From NCBI RefSeq assembly GCF_036885195.1, contig NZ_CP133656.1, positions 3,720,001 through 3,784,000 on the forward strand: a stretch of 64,000 nucleotides of DNA. Direction: 5' to 3'. The notes under the pieces were generated by a model. The model saw only the letters and a program-made list of their open reading frames with translations, did no database searches and had not been told where the DNA came from. The DNA comes from Pectobacterium cacticida (GTDB taxonomy: Bacteria; Pseudomonadota; Gammaproteobacteria; Enterobacterales; Enterobacteriaceae). Numbering within the stretch: position 1 is the stretch's first letter; every line of letters begins with the position of its first letter. A program made the translations under genes and the position numbers. Shown here in pieces: positions 27,746-36,385 of the stretch.

Positions 27746-28702
27746 ATGAAAATCAAACATGCTATTGATAAAATCCCTGGGGGATTAATGCTGGTTCCGC
27801 TCTTTCTGGGTGCGTTCTGTAATACCTTTACGCCAGGAGCAGGAAAATTTTTAGGATCGTTTAGCAACGGGTTAATTACAGGAACCATCCCAATTCTGGC
27901 AGTCTGGTTTTTCTGTATGGGCGCATCCATTGAATTTAAAGCCACAGGCACCATGTTGAGAAAATCAGGCGTTCTGGTAGTGACCAAGATCGCCACCGCC
28001 TGGGTCGTGGCGCTGCTCGTGGGTGCTTTCTTACCAGGTGATGGTATTCAAAACGGGTTGCTGGCTGGTATTTCCGTTCTGGCGCTGGTTGCGGCAATGG
28101 ACATGACCAATGGCGGTTTGTATGCTGCCCTCATGAATCAATACGGTTCAAAAGAAGAAGCGGGAGCATTCGTACTCATGTCTCTGGAATCCGGCCCATT
28201 GATGACAATGGTGATTCTGGGAGCCAGCGGTATCGCCACCTTTGAACCTCAGTTGTTCCTTGGTGCGGTGCTGCCTTTTCTGATCGGTTTCGCATTAGGC
28301 AACCTGGATCCTGACCTGAGAAAGTTGTTCGGCGGTGCGGTACAAACTCTGATTCCTTTTTTCGCCTTCGCCCTGGGTAATACCATTAATCTATCGGTGA
28401 TCCTGCAAACGGGCTTCGCGGGTATCTTCCTCGGAATATTTGTCATTGTAGTCACAGGCATCCCATTGATATTAGCGGATAAATTCATCGGTGGCGGTAA
28501 TGGCACCGCTGGCGTGGCCGCTTCCAGCAGCGCCGGTGCCGCTGTCGCTACACCGCTCCTGATCGCCAATATGGCCCCGGAGTTCGCGCCCGTCGCTCAA
28601 CAAGCGACGGCGTTGGTCGCCACAAGTGTCATCGTGACGTCAATACTGGTGCCCATTATCACGGCATTATGGGCAAAACGCTTTTCACCTAACAACGCAT
28701 AA
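27746..28702 (+). CDS. kdgT: 2-keto-3-deoxygluconate permease (KdgT family)
   Basis: Inner-membrane proton symporter that imports 2-keto-3-deoxygluconate and related pectate breakdown products. With the ATG at 27746 (MKIKHAIDKIPGGLMLVPLF) it has 318 residues, close to known KdgT, and about ten hydrophobic segments. Diagnostic stretches are LGAFCNTFTPGAGKFLGSF, VAAMDMTNGGLYAALMNQYG and AASSSAGAAVATPLLIAN. An open upstream extension of 26 codons lacks a start signal. kduI follows after 12 bp, so the two are cotranscribed. A second family member elsewhere in the genome is possible. Confidence 0.9.
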   Translation: MKIKHAIDKIPGGLMLVPLFLGAFCNTFTPGAGKFLGSFSNGLITGTIPILAVWFFCMGASIEFKATGTMLRKSGVLVVTKIATAWVVALLVGAFLPGDGIQNGLLAGISVLALVAAMDMTNGGLYAALMNQYGSKEEAGAFVLMSLESGPLMTMVILGASGIATFEPQLFLGAVLPFLIGFALGNLDPDLRKLFGGAVQTLIPFFAFALGNTINLSVILQTGFAGIFLGIFVIVVTGIPLILADKFIGGGNGTAGVAASSSAGAAVATPLLIANMAPEFAPVAQQATALVATSVIVTSILVPIITALWAKRFSPNNA

Positions 28703-28714
28703 GAAGGTAACAAA

Positions 28715-29551
28715 ATGGACGTACGACAAAGTGTGCACAGTGAACATGCGAAAACGCTGGATACTACCGAACTGAGAAAGAAATTTCTCATTGAGACAAT
28801 ATTTACGCCAAACCGCTATACCATGACTTATAGCCACATCGACCGTATTGTAGTCGGTGGGATCATGCCCATAGATGGCGAGATAACCTTTGATGACGAC
28901 ATCGGTAAGCAATTTGGCGTGAACTACTTTCTTGAACGGCGTGAACTGGGGCTGATCAACATCGGCGGCCCGGCAAACATCGTTATCGACGGAACACGCT
29001 ATGAGGTAGGCCACGAGGAAGCGCTCTACGTCGGCAAAGGCGCCAGAGCCTTGACATTTAGCAGCCTCGACAGCACGAAACCCGCAAAATTGTATTATAA
29101 CAGCGCCCCTGCGCATGCCACTTACCCAACACGTCTTATCACGCAGAATGAGGCGATCAAGGCGCCATTGGGAGATAGCAAGACCTGCAACAAACGCACC
29201 ATTTGCAAATACCTGGTGCCTGAAGTAGTGGATACCTGCCAATTAAGCATGGGGTTAACGCGTCTGGCGGAAGGCAGTAACTGGAATTCCATGCCGACAC
29301 ATACGCATGAACGCAGAATGGAGGTTTACTTCTATTTCGACATGGCGGAAGACACCATTATTTTCCATATGATGGGCGAACCGCACGAAACGCGCCATCT
29401 GGTGCTGCATAATGAGCAGGCAGTCATCTCGCCAAGCTGGTCGATTCATACGGGGGTTGGCACCAAAAACTATGCCTTTATTTGGGGCATGATTGGCGAG
29501 AACCTGACATTCGATGATATGGACCATATCGCCATGCTGGATTTACGTTAA
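28715..29551 (+). CDS. kduI: 5-keto-4-deoxyuronate isomerase
   Basis: Cytoplasmic zinc-dependent isomerase that turns 5-keto-4-deoxyuronate, from unsaturated oligogalacturonides, into 2,5-diketo-3-deoxygluconate. The 278-residue length equals E. coli KduI. The cupin metal ligands are in MPTHTHERRMEVYFYF (two His and one Glu, about residues 194-203) and SWSIHTGVGTKN (His near 245). It starts 12 bp after kdgT and ends at a terminator. The next pathway enzyme, kduD, is not in the window. Confidence 0.96.
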   Translation: MDVRQSVHSEHAKTLDTTELRKKFLIETIFTPNRYTMTYSHIDRIVVGGIMPIDGEITFDDDIGKQFGVNYFLERRELGLINIGGPANIVIDGTRYEVGHEEALYVGKGARALTFSSLDSTKPAKLYYNSAPAHATYPTRLITQNEAIKAPLGDSKTCNKRTICKYLVPEVVDTCQLSMGLTRLAEGSNWNSMPTHTHERRMEVYFYFDMAEDTIIFHMMGEPHETRHLVLHNEQAVISPSWSIHTGVGTKNYAFIWGMIGENLTFDDMDHIAMLDLR

Positions 29552-29582
29552 CCCAGACCTTAATCACGATCGGTAAACACAA

Positions 29583-29611
29583 CAGGGTGAATCTGCTTCA
29601 CCCTGCTTCTT
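29583..29611 (+). terminator. Terminator after kduI
   Basis: Perfect 9-bp stem (CAGGGTGAA / TTCACCCTG), loop TCTGC, then CTTCTTG; 31 bp past the kduI stop. The U-run is weak. Confidence 0.7.
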
Positions 29612-29661
29612 GATATCATTTCAGGTCAAAAACCCGCGAGCAAAGCGCCAATACCGTCGGC

Positions 29662-29686
29662 AAAAAGGGCGAAATAGCCTCGCCCT
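29662..29686 (-). terminator. Terminator of the car operon
   Basis: On the minus strand, stem AGGGCGA / TCGCCCT with a 7-nt loop is followed by a run of five T. It is 21 bp past the carH stop. Confidence 0.85.
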
Positions 29687-29707
29687 AATGAACTCATATG
29701 GTCCGAG

Positions 29708-30262
29708 TTAATAATCCAAATCTACCGGTATAGGGTAATCCTGCAATTTAGCAGCCCCGCCTAACGTCTCGCGAATCGTGGCGGAATAGCGCGTGGTTTC
29801 CATCCCACCGACGAGATTATCCAACTCACTGAAGGCAAAACGTAATGAACGATTGTGAGCCCACTTTTCCAACGGTGTCAGATGATAAGTGAAATACACC
29901 ACCGTCAATTCCTGATTTACCCGATCGATTTTCTCAATGCGACTCACCTGCATGCGGCCGTAACACAAGTCGCCATATTGACGCCAATTCTTCTCACCGG
30001 CAGGCGATAAATGGTATACCGTGCCAGCACCTTTAGGCGCCCCCTGTGCCAACCCCGCCTCCACCAGTGCATATAAACGTCCACTGTTCCAGGGCGAATC
30101 ACCTTTAGGACTGTGAACCGGCCACTGTTTCTCCCCCAGACACAGAGGCGGCTCCGCATCAAAAAATTCCTGTATGCGCTGCTGATAATCCTGCTCACTG
30201 AGCTGCGCCCACGCACCAAAGGGAGCCAATAGTCCTAAGGCGATTAATAACGATGTTTTCAT
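29708..30262 (-). CDS. carH: Carbapenem cluster protein CarH
   Basis: Last gene of carABCDEFGH. The 184-residue protein starts with a signal peptide (MKTSLLIALGLLAPFGAWAQ) and should be periplasmic. The body has two cysteines (in EPPLCLGEKQ and YGDLCYGRM) that could form a disulfide, and resembles no enzyme family I can name. CarH is known as part of the cluster, but it is not needed for carbapenem synthesis and has no settled function. The start overlaps the carG stop by 4 bp, so it is translationally coupled. Confidence 0.88.
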   Translation of the reverse strand: MKTSLLIALGLLAPFGAWAQLSEQDYQQRIQEFFDAEPPLCLGEKQWPVHSPKGDSPWNSGRLYALVEAGLAQGAPKGAGTVYHLSPAGEKNWRQYGDLCYGRMQVSRIEKIDRVNQELTVVYFTYHLTPLEKWAHNRSLRFAFSELDNLVGGMETTRYSATIRETLGGAAKLQDYPIPVDLDY

Positions 30263-30795
30263 TTTGCAAGCAATGCCTCATCCACTTCCTTGTAGGCCGC
30301 ATCGACCGATTGGTAGGCATTTTGCGTTACCACACGCTTGCGTTCCGACCATTCATAGAGCGGCACACCGGGATCGTCACGCGAGGCTTTAAAATCATAG
30401 ATCGTCAAAATAACTTTTGTTGCATCAAAGACGTTTTCCCCTTGCTTCCTTGCCGTCACCAGAAAGTAATGCTTTCCAGATAGGAACAGTCGATTATCCT
30501 GCACCAGAAAATCCGCCGCGGCGGATAGTCGATAGTCAAACCAGGTAAATGTATTGCTGTTGGCTACCGGCATGATGCTATGCCCACCGTCTGGGCGTCG
30601 GACAAAAAAAGTCATCCCAAGATTAGGGTGAGACGTATTGTTGTCAAACTGGGCAACGACGACATAATCCTTCTCGCCGTCCTGATTGAGATCCACGCGA
30701 TTGATGCCGTCTTTCAACGCCACTGGAGATAACGCAGCGGCCGTACTGCTGATAGCACAGAGCGCCAACCACCCTATAAATTTATTCCGCATCAA
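30259..30795 (-). CDS. carG: Carbapenem intrinsic resistance protein CarG
   Basis: With CarF it protects the producer from its own carbapenem by a mechanism that does not destroy the antibiotic. The 178-residue protein has a signal peptide (MMRNKFIGWLALCAISSTAAA), consistent with a periplasmic place. An EF-hand-like loop, RVDLNQDGEKDYVVV (about residues 32-46), probably binds a metal ion. The gene overlaps carF by 14 bp and carH by 4 bp. The second ATG, one codon in, is an equally good start. Confidence 0.92.
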   Translation of the reverse strand: MMRNKFIGWLALCAISSTAAALSPVALKDGINRVDLNQDGEKDYVVVAQFDNNTSHPNLGMTFFVRRPDGGHSIMPVANSNTFTWFDYRLSAAADFLVQDNRLFLSGKHYFLVTARKQGENVFDATKVILTIYDFKASRDDPGVPLYEWSERKRVVTQNAYQSVDAAYKEVDEALLAK

Positions 30796-31648
30796 GTGTC
30801 CTTACTAATCGAAAACCAATATCTGGCATGAAAAAACCGGGCGTGTGCAGATCGCAGCTTGCCAGACTGTGCGTTCGTTCGAGATAACTTCCGCCGCAAA
30901 AGTAGTACATCGTTTTGCCGCCCTCCACAGCATAAGACTCGTTCAGCCACTCGGATACATTACCACTCATGTCGTAAAGCCCCAGCGCGTTAGGGCGCTT
31001 GGATGCCACTGGCACCGTACCGAACGAGGATGAATCAGAGGGGAAATGCGCCACACTCTCCGGCTGTTCGCTACCCGCATAGCGCTGTCCGTAAGTCCCC
31101 TCCGTCAGTCCCTTCTTTCCGCCTCTGGCGGCAATTTGCCATTCAGCTAGCGTAGGCAAACGGTAACCCGATGCCTGCGGATTCTCGCGTATGAGTTTAC
31201 TATTATCTTCTTCCGGCACACGCTTCAACGTCTTACCATCGATCGTAAGATAATAGGGTTGCAGCCTCTGTCGTTCACTGAGCACATTGGCAAAAATCAC
31301 CGCATCCCACCACGACACATTCGTGGCGGGATGAAGGCCGCCATCCTGTTCAGGCGACAGGCAATCCTCGAAGGTGGCGCCATTGCAACCGCCGCTGAGC
31401 TGATAGCCATGCGCTTCCGCCCACTCTTGCTGCGCATGGTACTGCTGATAGGTGATTTCCGTTTTCGTCATAGCAAAAGATGCCACAGAGGTATTGGCAT
31501 GGGCGGCATAGTTCTCCGAGCCGAAGACCGATCCAACATAGAAATTGCCACCGTTGACAACTACCTCATCGGGGACAATATTCGCTCCTTGGGCCGTCAA
31601 GATGGGAAAAACACAGCACAGCCCAACGATTACCGTCTTCTTCAACAT
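30782..31648 (-). CDS. carF: Carbapenem intrinsic resistance protein CarF (FGE-sulfatase fold)
   Basis: Periplasmic self-resistance protein acting with CarG. The 288-residue protein has a signal peptide (MLKKTVIVGLCCVFPILTAQG) and then the formylglycine-generating-enzyme-like fold, shown by EITYQQYHAQQ, NVSWWDAVIFANVLSER, GYRLPTLAEWQIAARGG (about residues 160-176), YDMSGNVSEWLNES and GFRLVRTLD at the end. The catalytic cysteine pair of true sulfatase-activating enzymes is not evident, so the fold probably serves binding. It overlaps carE by 7 bp and carG by 14 bp. Confidence 0.93.
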   Translation of the reverse strand: MLKKTVIVGLCCVFPILTAQGANIVPDEVVVNGGNFYVGSVFGSENYAAHANTSVASFAMTKTEITYQQYHAQQEWAEAHGYQLSGGCNGATFEDCLSPEQDGGLHPATNVSWWDAVIFANVLSERQRLQPYYLTIDGKTLKRVPEEDNSKLIRENPQASGYRLPTLAEWQIAARGGKKGLTEGTYGQRYAGSEQPESVAHFPSDSSSFGTVPVASKRPNALGLYDMSGNVSEWLNESYAVEGGKTMYYFCGGSYLERTHSLASCDLHTPGFFMPDIGFRLVRTLDAE

Positions 31649-31920
31649 GGCGATACCGGTTCAATTTCGAGGTTAGAGCGTGGTACGGAACAACAAGGCA
31701 GAATGTAACCATCAGCAATATCTTTACGTGAGATCCCACCCGAATGATCCATATTGACGTTGCCAGACGTCAGACGCACTTTACATACGCCGCAGTAGCC
31801 GGAAGCGCAGCGATAAGGCAGTTCTACACCAGCCTCGTAGGCCGAACTGAGCACGCTTTCGTTCTCCGACACAGGAAAATCGATATGAGTATCGCGAATA
31901 TGACAGTGAAATTTTGACAT
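31642..31920 (-). CDS. carE: [2Fe-2S] ferredoxin CarE
   Basis: Small plant-type ferredoxin of the carbapenem operon; proposed to serve electron transfer for CarC or CarD but not strictly essential. The 92 residues contain the iron-sulfur motif CASGYCGVC (C-X4-C-X2-C, about residues 37-45) and the fourth cysteine in ILPCCS (about 75). It lacks a signal peptide, so it is cytoplasmic. It overlaps the carD stop by one base and the carF start by seven. Confidence 0.95.
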   Translation of the reverse strand: MSKFHCHIRDTHIDFPVSENESVLSSAYEAGVELPYRCASGYCGVCKVRLTSGNVNMDHSGGISRKDIADGYILPCCSVPRSNLEIEPVSPC

Positions 31921-33050
31921 TACCGCCCTCCCACAAGGCGACGCAGCAACTCCTTCTGCAGGAGTTTATTTTCCTTTTTGAAGGTTGCCGAAGCAATCGC
32001 ATTCTCTTCAATCCTGCGGAGTAAATAGGGTAACGACTTGTCGAGCGGACCATAAGGCAGGTATTTGCAAACGCGAAAACCGGTTTGCAGCAGCGAATAA
32101 GTAATATGATCGCCCAGCCCATAAAGCTGACCTATCCAGGTGCATCCCGCCCGTAACGACTCAATCTTCATAATCAAAGCGAGACTTTCCTCATTGTGAG
32201 TGGCGAAAAACGGAGAGATTCGATCCAGACGCTGCGCAATATAGTCCACCGCCGCGTTATAACTACGATCTGTTTCCTCCTTGGTCGCAAAACAGCGCTC
32301 ACCCCCGTTCACTCTTTTTTCTTCTTCCAGATAAGCCCCGCGCACCACTTTCACGCCAAGCACGAAGTTATCCTGACAGGCTCGCTGATAGCACTCGTCG
32401 AGAAAACGCAGTTGATCCTTCAGATAAAATTGAAGCGTCAGCGTAATCACCGCGCTATCGCGGTTAAATTCACGCATCATGTCCAGAACCAAACGATCTA
32501 CCGCAGGCTGAATCGCGGTTTGCTCCGCGTCGACCATCACACGCACGCCATGGGAGCAGGCATAGTCGAACAGATGTGAGAAACGCGCAACAATACGTGA
32601 CCACGCGCTGGCAGATGCCTCATCCAGCAGGGATTCTTCACTTTGCCGAGCATATACGGCAACACTACCTAGCGATGACGGTTTGATCACAACAAAAGGC
32701 AGGCTATCCGTTTGTTGCGACATCTCGATAAGGCGCAGCGTATTTTCCACCGCCTTATCGAACTGCACCTCTTCATTTTCCCCTTCCACGGCATAGTCCA
32801 GTACGCAACCAATGCCAGAGCGCGCCAGAAAAGTTACCGTACTCTTTACCTCCTCCAGCGTTTCTCCGCCAAAATAAATGCTATTAACCAGAGAAAAAAT
32901 ACGTCCCTGTGGCCGAGTAAGACATTTTTTCAACGTAAAAAGTGACAGCCGACGTGTCAGCCTGTGTGTTAACGTTGCTGTCGCGCAATATTTAAAAAAC
33001 AGAGTTCTTGACGTATAACGATTGTAAATAGCGTAAAGATCGTTAGGCAT
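31920..33050 (-). CDS. carD: Proline dehydrogenase-like CarD
   Basis: FAD-dependent proline dehydrogenase homologue that makes pyrroline-5-carboxylate from proline, feeding CarB. The 376-residue protein shows the barrel motifs VMVDAEQT (about residue 173), GVKVVRGAYLEEEKRV (about 232) with the arginine-lysine pair, FFATHNEES (about 283) and the substrate-binding segment YGPLDKSLPYLLRRIEEN (about 330-347), where two arginines grip the proline carboxylate. It lies 54 bp after carC, the widest gap inside the operon. Confidence 0.95.
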   Translation of the reverse strand: MPNDLYAIYNRYTSRTLFFKYCATATLTHRLTRRLSLFTLKKCLTRPQGRIFSLVNSIYFGGETLEEVKSTVTFLARSGIGCVLDYAVEGENEEVQFDKAVENTLRLIEMSQQTDSLPFVVIKPSSLGSVAVYARQSEESLLDEASASAWSRIVARFSHLFDYACSHGVRVMVDAEQTAIQPAVDRLVLDMMREFNRDSAVITLTLQFYLKDQLRFLDECYQRACQDNFVLGVKVVRGAYLEEEKRVNGGERCFATKEETDRSYNAAVDYIAQRLDRISPFFATHNEESLALIMKIESLRAGCTWIGQLYGLGDHITYSLLQTGFRVCKYLPYGPLDKSLPYLLRRIEENAIASATFKKENKLLQKELLRRLVGGR

Positions 33051-33104
33051 GATGGTTCCAGATCCATATCAATCCGGCACGTTTTCGCGCCGGAGTCATG
33101 AAAG

Positions 33105-33926
33105 TTAGATGTCGGCGGTTTGTCCGCGATACAGACGACGGACGATGCCATCATCGTTAAACTCTTCACGTTCATGAATGACACGACGATTGTCCATAAT
33201 CAGTAGATCACCATCTTCCCAGAAATGTTTGTAGTAGTAGCGAGGCTGTTTCAAAAACGTCCCGAGTTCCTGGAAGAACGCATGGGTCTCGCGAACGGTG
33301 AACCCCACAATCCGTGGTTCCCAACTGGCTGGTTGCCCCTCATCAAATGGGAAATAAATCAGCATCTTTCTGACCCATCCCAGATCGGTGAAGACCGGCA
33401 CTTCGAACCAGCCGTCTGGAGAAACATCAACATAATAGCCCTTCTCCAGTACACGGACTTCAAATGTCTCTTCTTCCAGTACGCGCAGCAGGTGAGCAGG
33501 CATTTCCTGACAGGCCAGAGCATGGTCACATATTGTCGTCGCTCCGCGAAATTTGACGTTTTTAATTTCAGCGGCGTAGAGGAAAACCTGATCTACTTGA
33601 GACAACAGCAAACCACCGTCAGCATGGAAAGGAAGTTGACCACGGCCTGTAACTATTTTTCCTTTCTCCCCTTCCAGCTTTAAGGTATCGCGGTAGCCAA
33701 AACCTACGCCGATTTTTTCATCTGCATACTCCACGATCTTACCGTACGCCGAGTAGATATCACGGAAGGTGTCGCCGTCAATATCGAGACGCTTAACAAC
33801 GACAAATCCCTGACGCATCAGTAAGTTTTTAATCGTTTCTGTCTTGGCTTCGAGAAAGTCCCGACGATCGATATACGCGCCAAAACCCGACGCCATGATC
33901 GGATTAAACTTCACTATTTCGCTCAT
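33105..33926 (-). CDS. carC: Carbapenem synthase CarC
   Basis: Fe(II)/2-oxoglutarate-dependent oxygenase that epimerises and desaturates (3S,5S)-carbapenam to the (5R)-carbapenem, the last biosynthetic step. It has 273 residues, the published CarC length. The iron ligands His101 and Asp103 fall exactly in PFHADGG, and the distal His is in RRVIHEREEF (about 251). The 2-oxoglutarate-binding arginine should lie in the final segment GIVRRLYRGQ. Start MSEIVKFNPIM lies 15 bp after carB. Nothing suggests loss of activity. Confidence 0.97.
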   Translation of the reverse strand: MSEIVKFNPIMASGFGAYIDRRDFLEAKTETIKNLLMRQGFVVVKRLDIDGDTFRDIYSAYGKIVEYADEKIGVGFGYRDTLKLEGEKGKIVTGRGQLPFHADGGLLLSQVDQVFLYAAEIKNVKFRGATTICDHALACQEMPAHLLRVLEEETFEVRVLEKGYYVDVSPDGWFEVPVFTDLGWVRKMLIYFPFDEGQPASWEPRIVGFTVRETHAFFQELGTFLKQPRYYYKHFWEDGDLLIMDNRRVIHEREEFNDDGIVRRLYRGQTADI

Positions 33927-33940
33927 TTTCTTCCTTATCC

Positions 33941-34693
33941 TCAGTATTTTTTGCCAAGGACATTTTTGAAATGTCCCTGAGCGTCGCGAGTCTGAAACGC
34001 GGCCTTATGGACAGCTTTAGAAGCGTCACGGGTTTGTTCCAGTAGTTGGATAAACGGCTTGTTGACCGCCCGTTTCGTATTGATAAATGCAGAAGTCGGA
34101 TAACTGGCCATCACGTGTGCCTGTGTGATGGCAGCATCCAACAACGAGGTACTCTCCACCACCTGATTAACCAGCCGATAATCCATACAGCGGGGGGCAT
34201 CAAGCGACTGGCATTGGTAAATAATCTCCTGCATCAGGCTGAATCCGTGGGTGAAGCGCAGGATGGCTGCACCGACCGAGCAGCCAATGCCATGCTTGAG
34301 TTCAGGCATCACAAAATTTGCTGTCGAGGCCATCAGCCGTTGGTCGAACATGAGAGCAAACTGAAATCCCATACCGATCGCATAGCCATCTACTGCGGCG
34401 ATCGTCGGTTTATCTACATTGAGTACGGCCTGATACAGATCAATCACGCGGTCGATCCACTCTTCGATGTCTTCGCTGCGTGAAAGCTGCTTCACCTCGT
34501 TGAAATCTCCGCCAGCGGAAAAGGAACGCTCTGATCCTCCGTACACCACGACAGCATGTACGCTGTCGTCAGCATTGGCACGCGCTAATGCGTCTTTCAC
34601 GCTGGTTTCCAGTGAGCGGCTAAAGGGGTTATGCTTGTTAGGATGATCCAGCGTGATCACCCTAACCTCACCGACATTCTCTTCCAAAATCAT
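33941..34693 (-). CDS. carB: Carboxymethylproline synthase CarB
   Basis: Crotonase-fold enzyme that joins malonyl-CoA with pyrroline-5-carboxylate to give (2S,5S)-carboxymethylproline, the first committed carbapenem step. All 250 residues are present. The oxyanion-hole residues Gly62 (SAGGDF) and Met108 (AIGMGFQ) and the catalytic Glu131 (VMPELKHG) are at the positions known for CarB. The gene starts 2 bp after the carA stop. Confidence 0.97.
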   Translation of the reverse strand: MILEENVGEVRVITLDHPNKHNPFSRSLETSVKDALARANADDSVHAVVVYGGSERSFSAGGDFNEVKQLSRSEDIEEWIDRVIDLYQAVLNVDKPTIAAVDGYAIGMGFQFALMFDQRLMASTANFVMPELKHGIGCSVGAAILRFTHGFSLMQEIIYQCQSLDAPRCMDYRLVNQVVESTSLLDAAITQAHVMASYPTSAFINTKRAVNKPFIQLLEQTRDASKAVHKAAFQTRDAQGHFKNVLGKKY

Positions 34694-34695
34694 AT

Positions 34696-36207
34696 TTAGT
34701 CCTTTTTAATCAGCCCTTTAAGCTGAGATGGCGTTACATTTGCAATCGAGAGACGGCCACGGAGAAAGGCTTGATAAACACGGTAGGTGAAGCGACTTTT
34801 GGTCTGGTAGTTATCAACCGTTGAGCCGAGAACATTCGCGAAGGCTTGATTAACAGAGGAACCTTCATGAATGCCAATTTTCTTACGCCAGACAATCTCT
34901 TTCGGAAGCAGTTGAAGCGTATCGGCGTATTCACGCAGGATGTTTTTGACTTCGTTGTCGAAAATTTTGTAATCCGGATGTAGCGCATGACACAGCGTGA
35001 TTAAAGAATGGCTCCAGAAGGGGTGACGAATATCAATGCCATAGCGGGAAGCTCCATGTGTGGCAAACTCCCCCGTCCAACGTGTACGGTATACTTGCTC
35101 GGCAAGCAGCTGATTCGGATTGTCATAGTGCGCTCCCGGCTTCAGAATGCCGCCAAAGAGCAGATCGGAACCGTAGCCAGTAAGCATACAGGACACCTGT
35201 CCCTCAGCCTGACGATAGACGTTGAATAACCCTGATTGGATTTCAGCAGATAGGCCGTCAAATATTTCGTTGTAATAGATGGATTCGATGATGCCGTTAA
35301 TGACCTCGGTTTCGGACAAAATTTTCACTTGATGGTGCGTCCCGAGGGCCTCAGCAACCTGCTGAGAAAACTCAAACTCATTGCTGATTTCCGTACCAAT
35401 CGAGTACGTATTCAGTTGCTTGAAATGACGACTGGCGAGCGCCGTTACCAGGCTGGAATCCAGACCGCCGGACAGCGGAATCCCCACCGTATCAAAGCGT
35501 GGCGTTAAATCTTCAAGCGGTGCATTCAGATAACGCTCAATCAACGCCAACAGCGGTTCACGCGGGAGCGCTAGCAGTTGGTTGCTGGCAGGCGCGGTCA
35601 GCGTATGGCTTTCAACAAAGGGATAACCTTCACTGTCGTGCGTAAGGACATGTACCGCCCCTGGCTTCAGGCGCTGCGCATTTTTCACTGGCGTATACGT
35701 ATCCGCACGCATCAGCGACTGGCACACCGACTCCTCACTTTCAAACCACAGCGCACTCTCACCTTCTGCCGCAGTCACCAGTTTTAAACTGTTAGTGAAC
35801 CAGGTTTTTTTACCCTGAACGACATGAACCGGCGAGAAACCACGCGAATCGGTAATGACTGTCCATTCACCGTTGGGTTCATCAATGAAAAAGCAAAAAT
35901 CACCTTCAGCTAACGCCAGCGCATTCGCCCCCAGACGAGTAAACAGCAACGCCAGCAGCTCAGCATCATTCGCCAGATAAGCCCCGCCTTCCCACACTCC
36001 GGCTAATCCGATCAGAAACGTCCGATTATATAGCGACCCCATCAAGTAGGCCGTCCCCCTTTCCATCTCACACTTCTGGTAATGACCATTCTGTTCGATA
36101 AAAAGATAGCCGTTAGATAATTCCTCGCCCTTTCCGTCAAAGTCGTGTTGAATATTATTTATGTCGGCATAAGAACCTTTATAAACAACGCAAAAACTAT
36201 TGCTCAC
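34696..36207 (-). CDS. carA: Carbapenam synthetase CarA
   Basis: ATP-dependent beta-lactam synthetase, related to class B asparagine synthetase, that closes the four-membered ring of carboxymethylproline to make carbapenam. Counting from the GTG at 36207 (MSNSFCVVYKG when initiated) gives 503 residues, the published length. The PP-loop SGGLDSS is at 246-252, and the catalytic Tyr345 (LTGYGSD), Glu380 (RWTGEFA) and Lys443 (WRKKIG) all fall in place. AAGGA lies 8 bp before the GTG; an ATG at 36234 is open but lacks support. It heads the carA-H operon and lies 178 bp downstream of carR. Confidence 0.97.
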   Translation of the reverse strand: MSNSFCVVYKGSYADINNIQHDFDGKGEELSNGYLFIEQNGHYQKCEMERGTAYLMGSLYNRTFLIGLAGVWEGGAYLANDAELLALLFTRLGANALALAEGDFCFFIDEPNGEWTVITDSRGFSPVHVVQGKKTWFTNSLKLVTAAEGESALWFESEESVCQSLMRADTYTPVKNAQRLKPGAVHVLTHDSEGYPFVESHTLTAPASNQLLALPREPLLALIERYLNAPLEDLTPRFDTVGIPLSGGLDSSLVTALASRHFKQLNTYSIGTEISNEFEFSQQVAEALGTHHQVKILSETEVINGIIESIYYNEIFDGLSAEIQSGLFNVYRQAEGQVSCMLTGYGSDLLFGGILKPGAHYDNPNQLLAEQVYRTRWTGEFATHGASRYGIDIRHPFWSHSLITLCHALHPDYKIFDNEVKNILREYADTLQLLPKEIVWRKKIGIHEGSSVNQAFANVLGSTVDNYQTKSRFTYRVYQAFLRGRLSIANVTPSQLKGLIKKD

Positions 36208-36327
36208 AGTAATAATCCTTACCTTAATAACCACATGATAAAATAACGTTTTAACTCGTTACATATCATAGAAAAATCAAAGGCAAATATTAACCATGAA
36301 AAAGTTTAGCTAAAGAATTTCTTTTAG

Positions 36328-36366
36328 ATAGGGAGTAACTATTCTTTTGGACAGGTTCCTCCCTAT
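36328..36366 (-). promoter_or_regulatory. Inverted repeat between carR and carA
   Basis: Arms ATAGGGAGTAAC and GTTCCTCCCTAT pair at 11 of 12 positions across a 15-nt spacer, between the carR stop and the carA start. No T-run follows on the minus strand, so it is a poor terminator. On the minus strand AACCTGTCC resembles half a lux box. It could be the CarR operator or an attenuator; neither is shown. Confidence 0.45.
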
Positions 36367-36385
36367 GGGTAATGATTAATACAGA

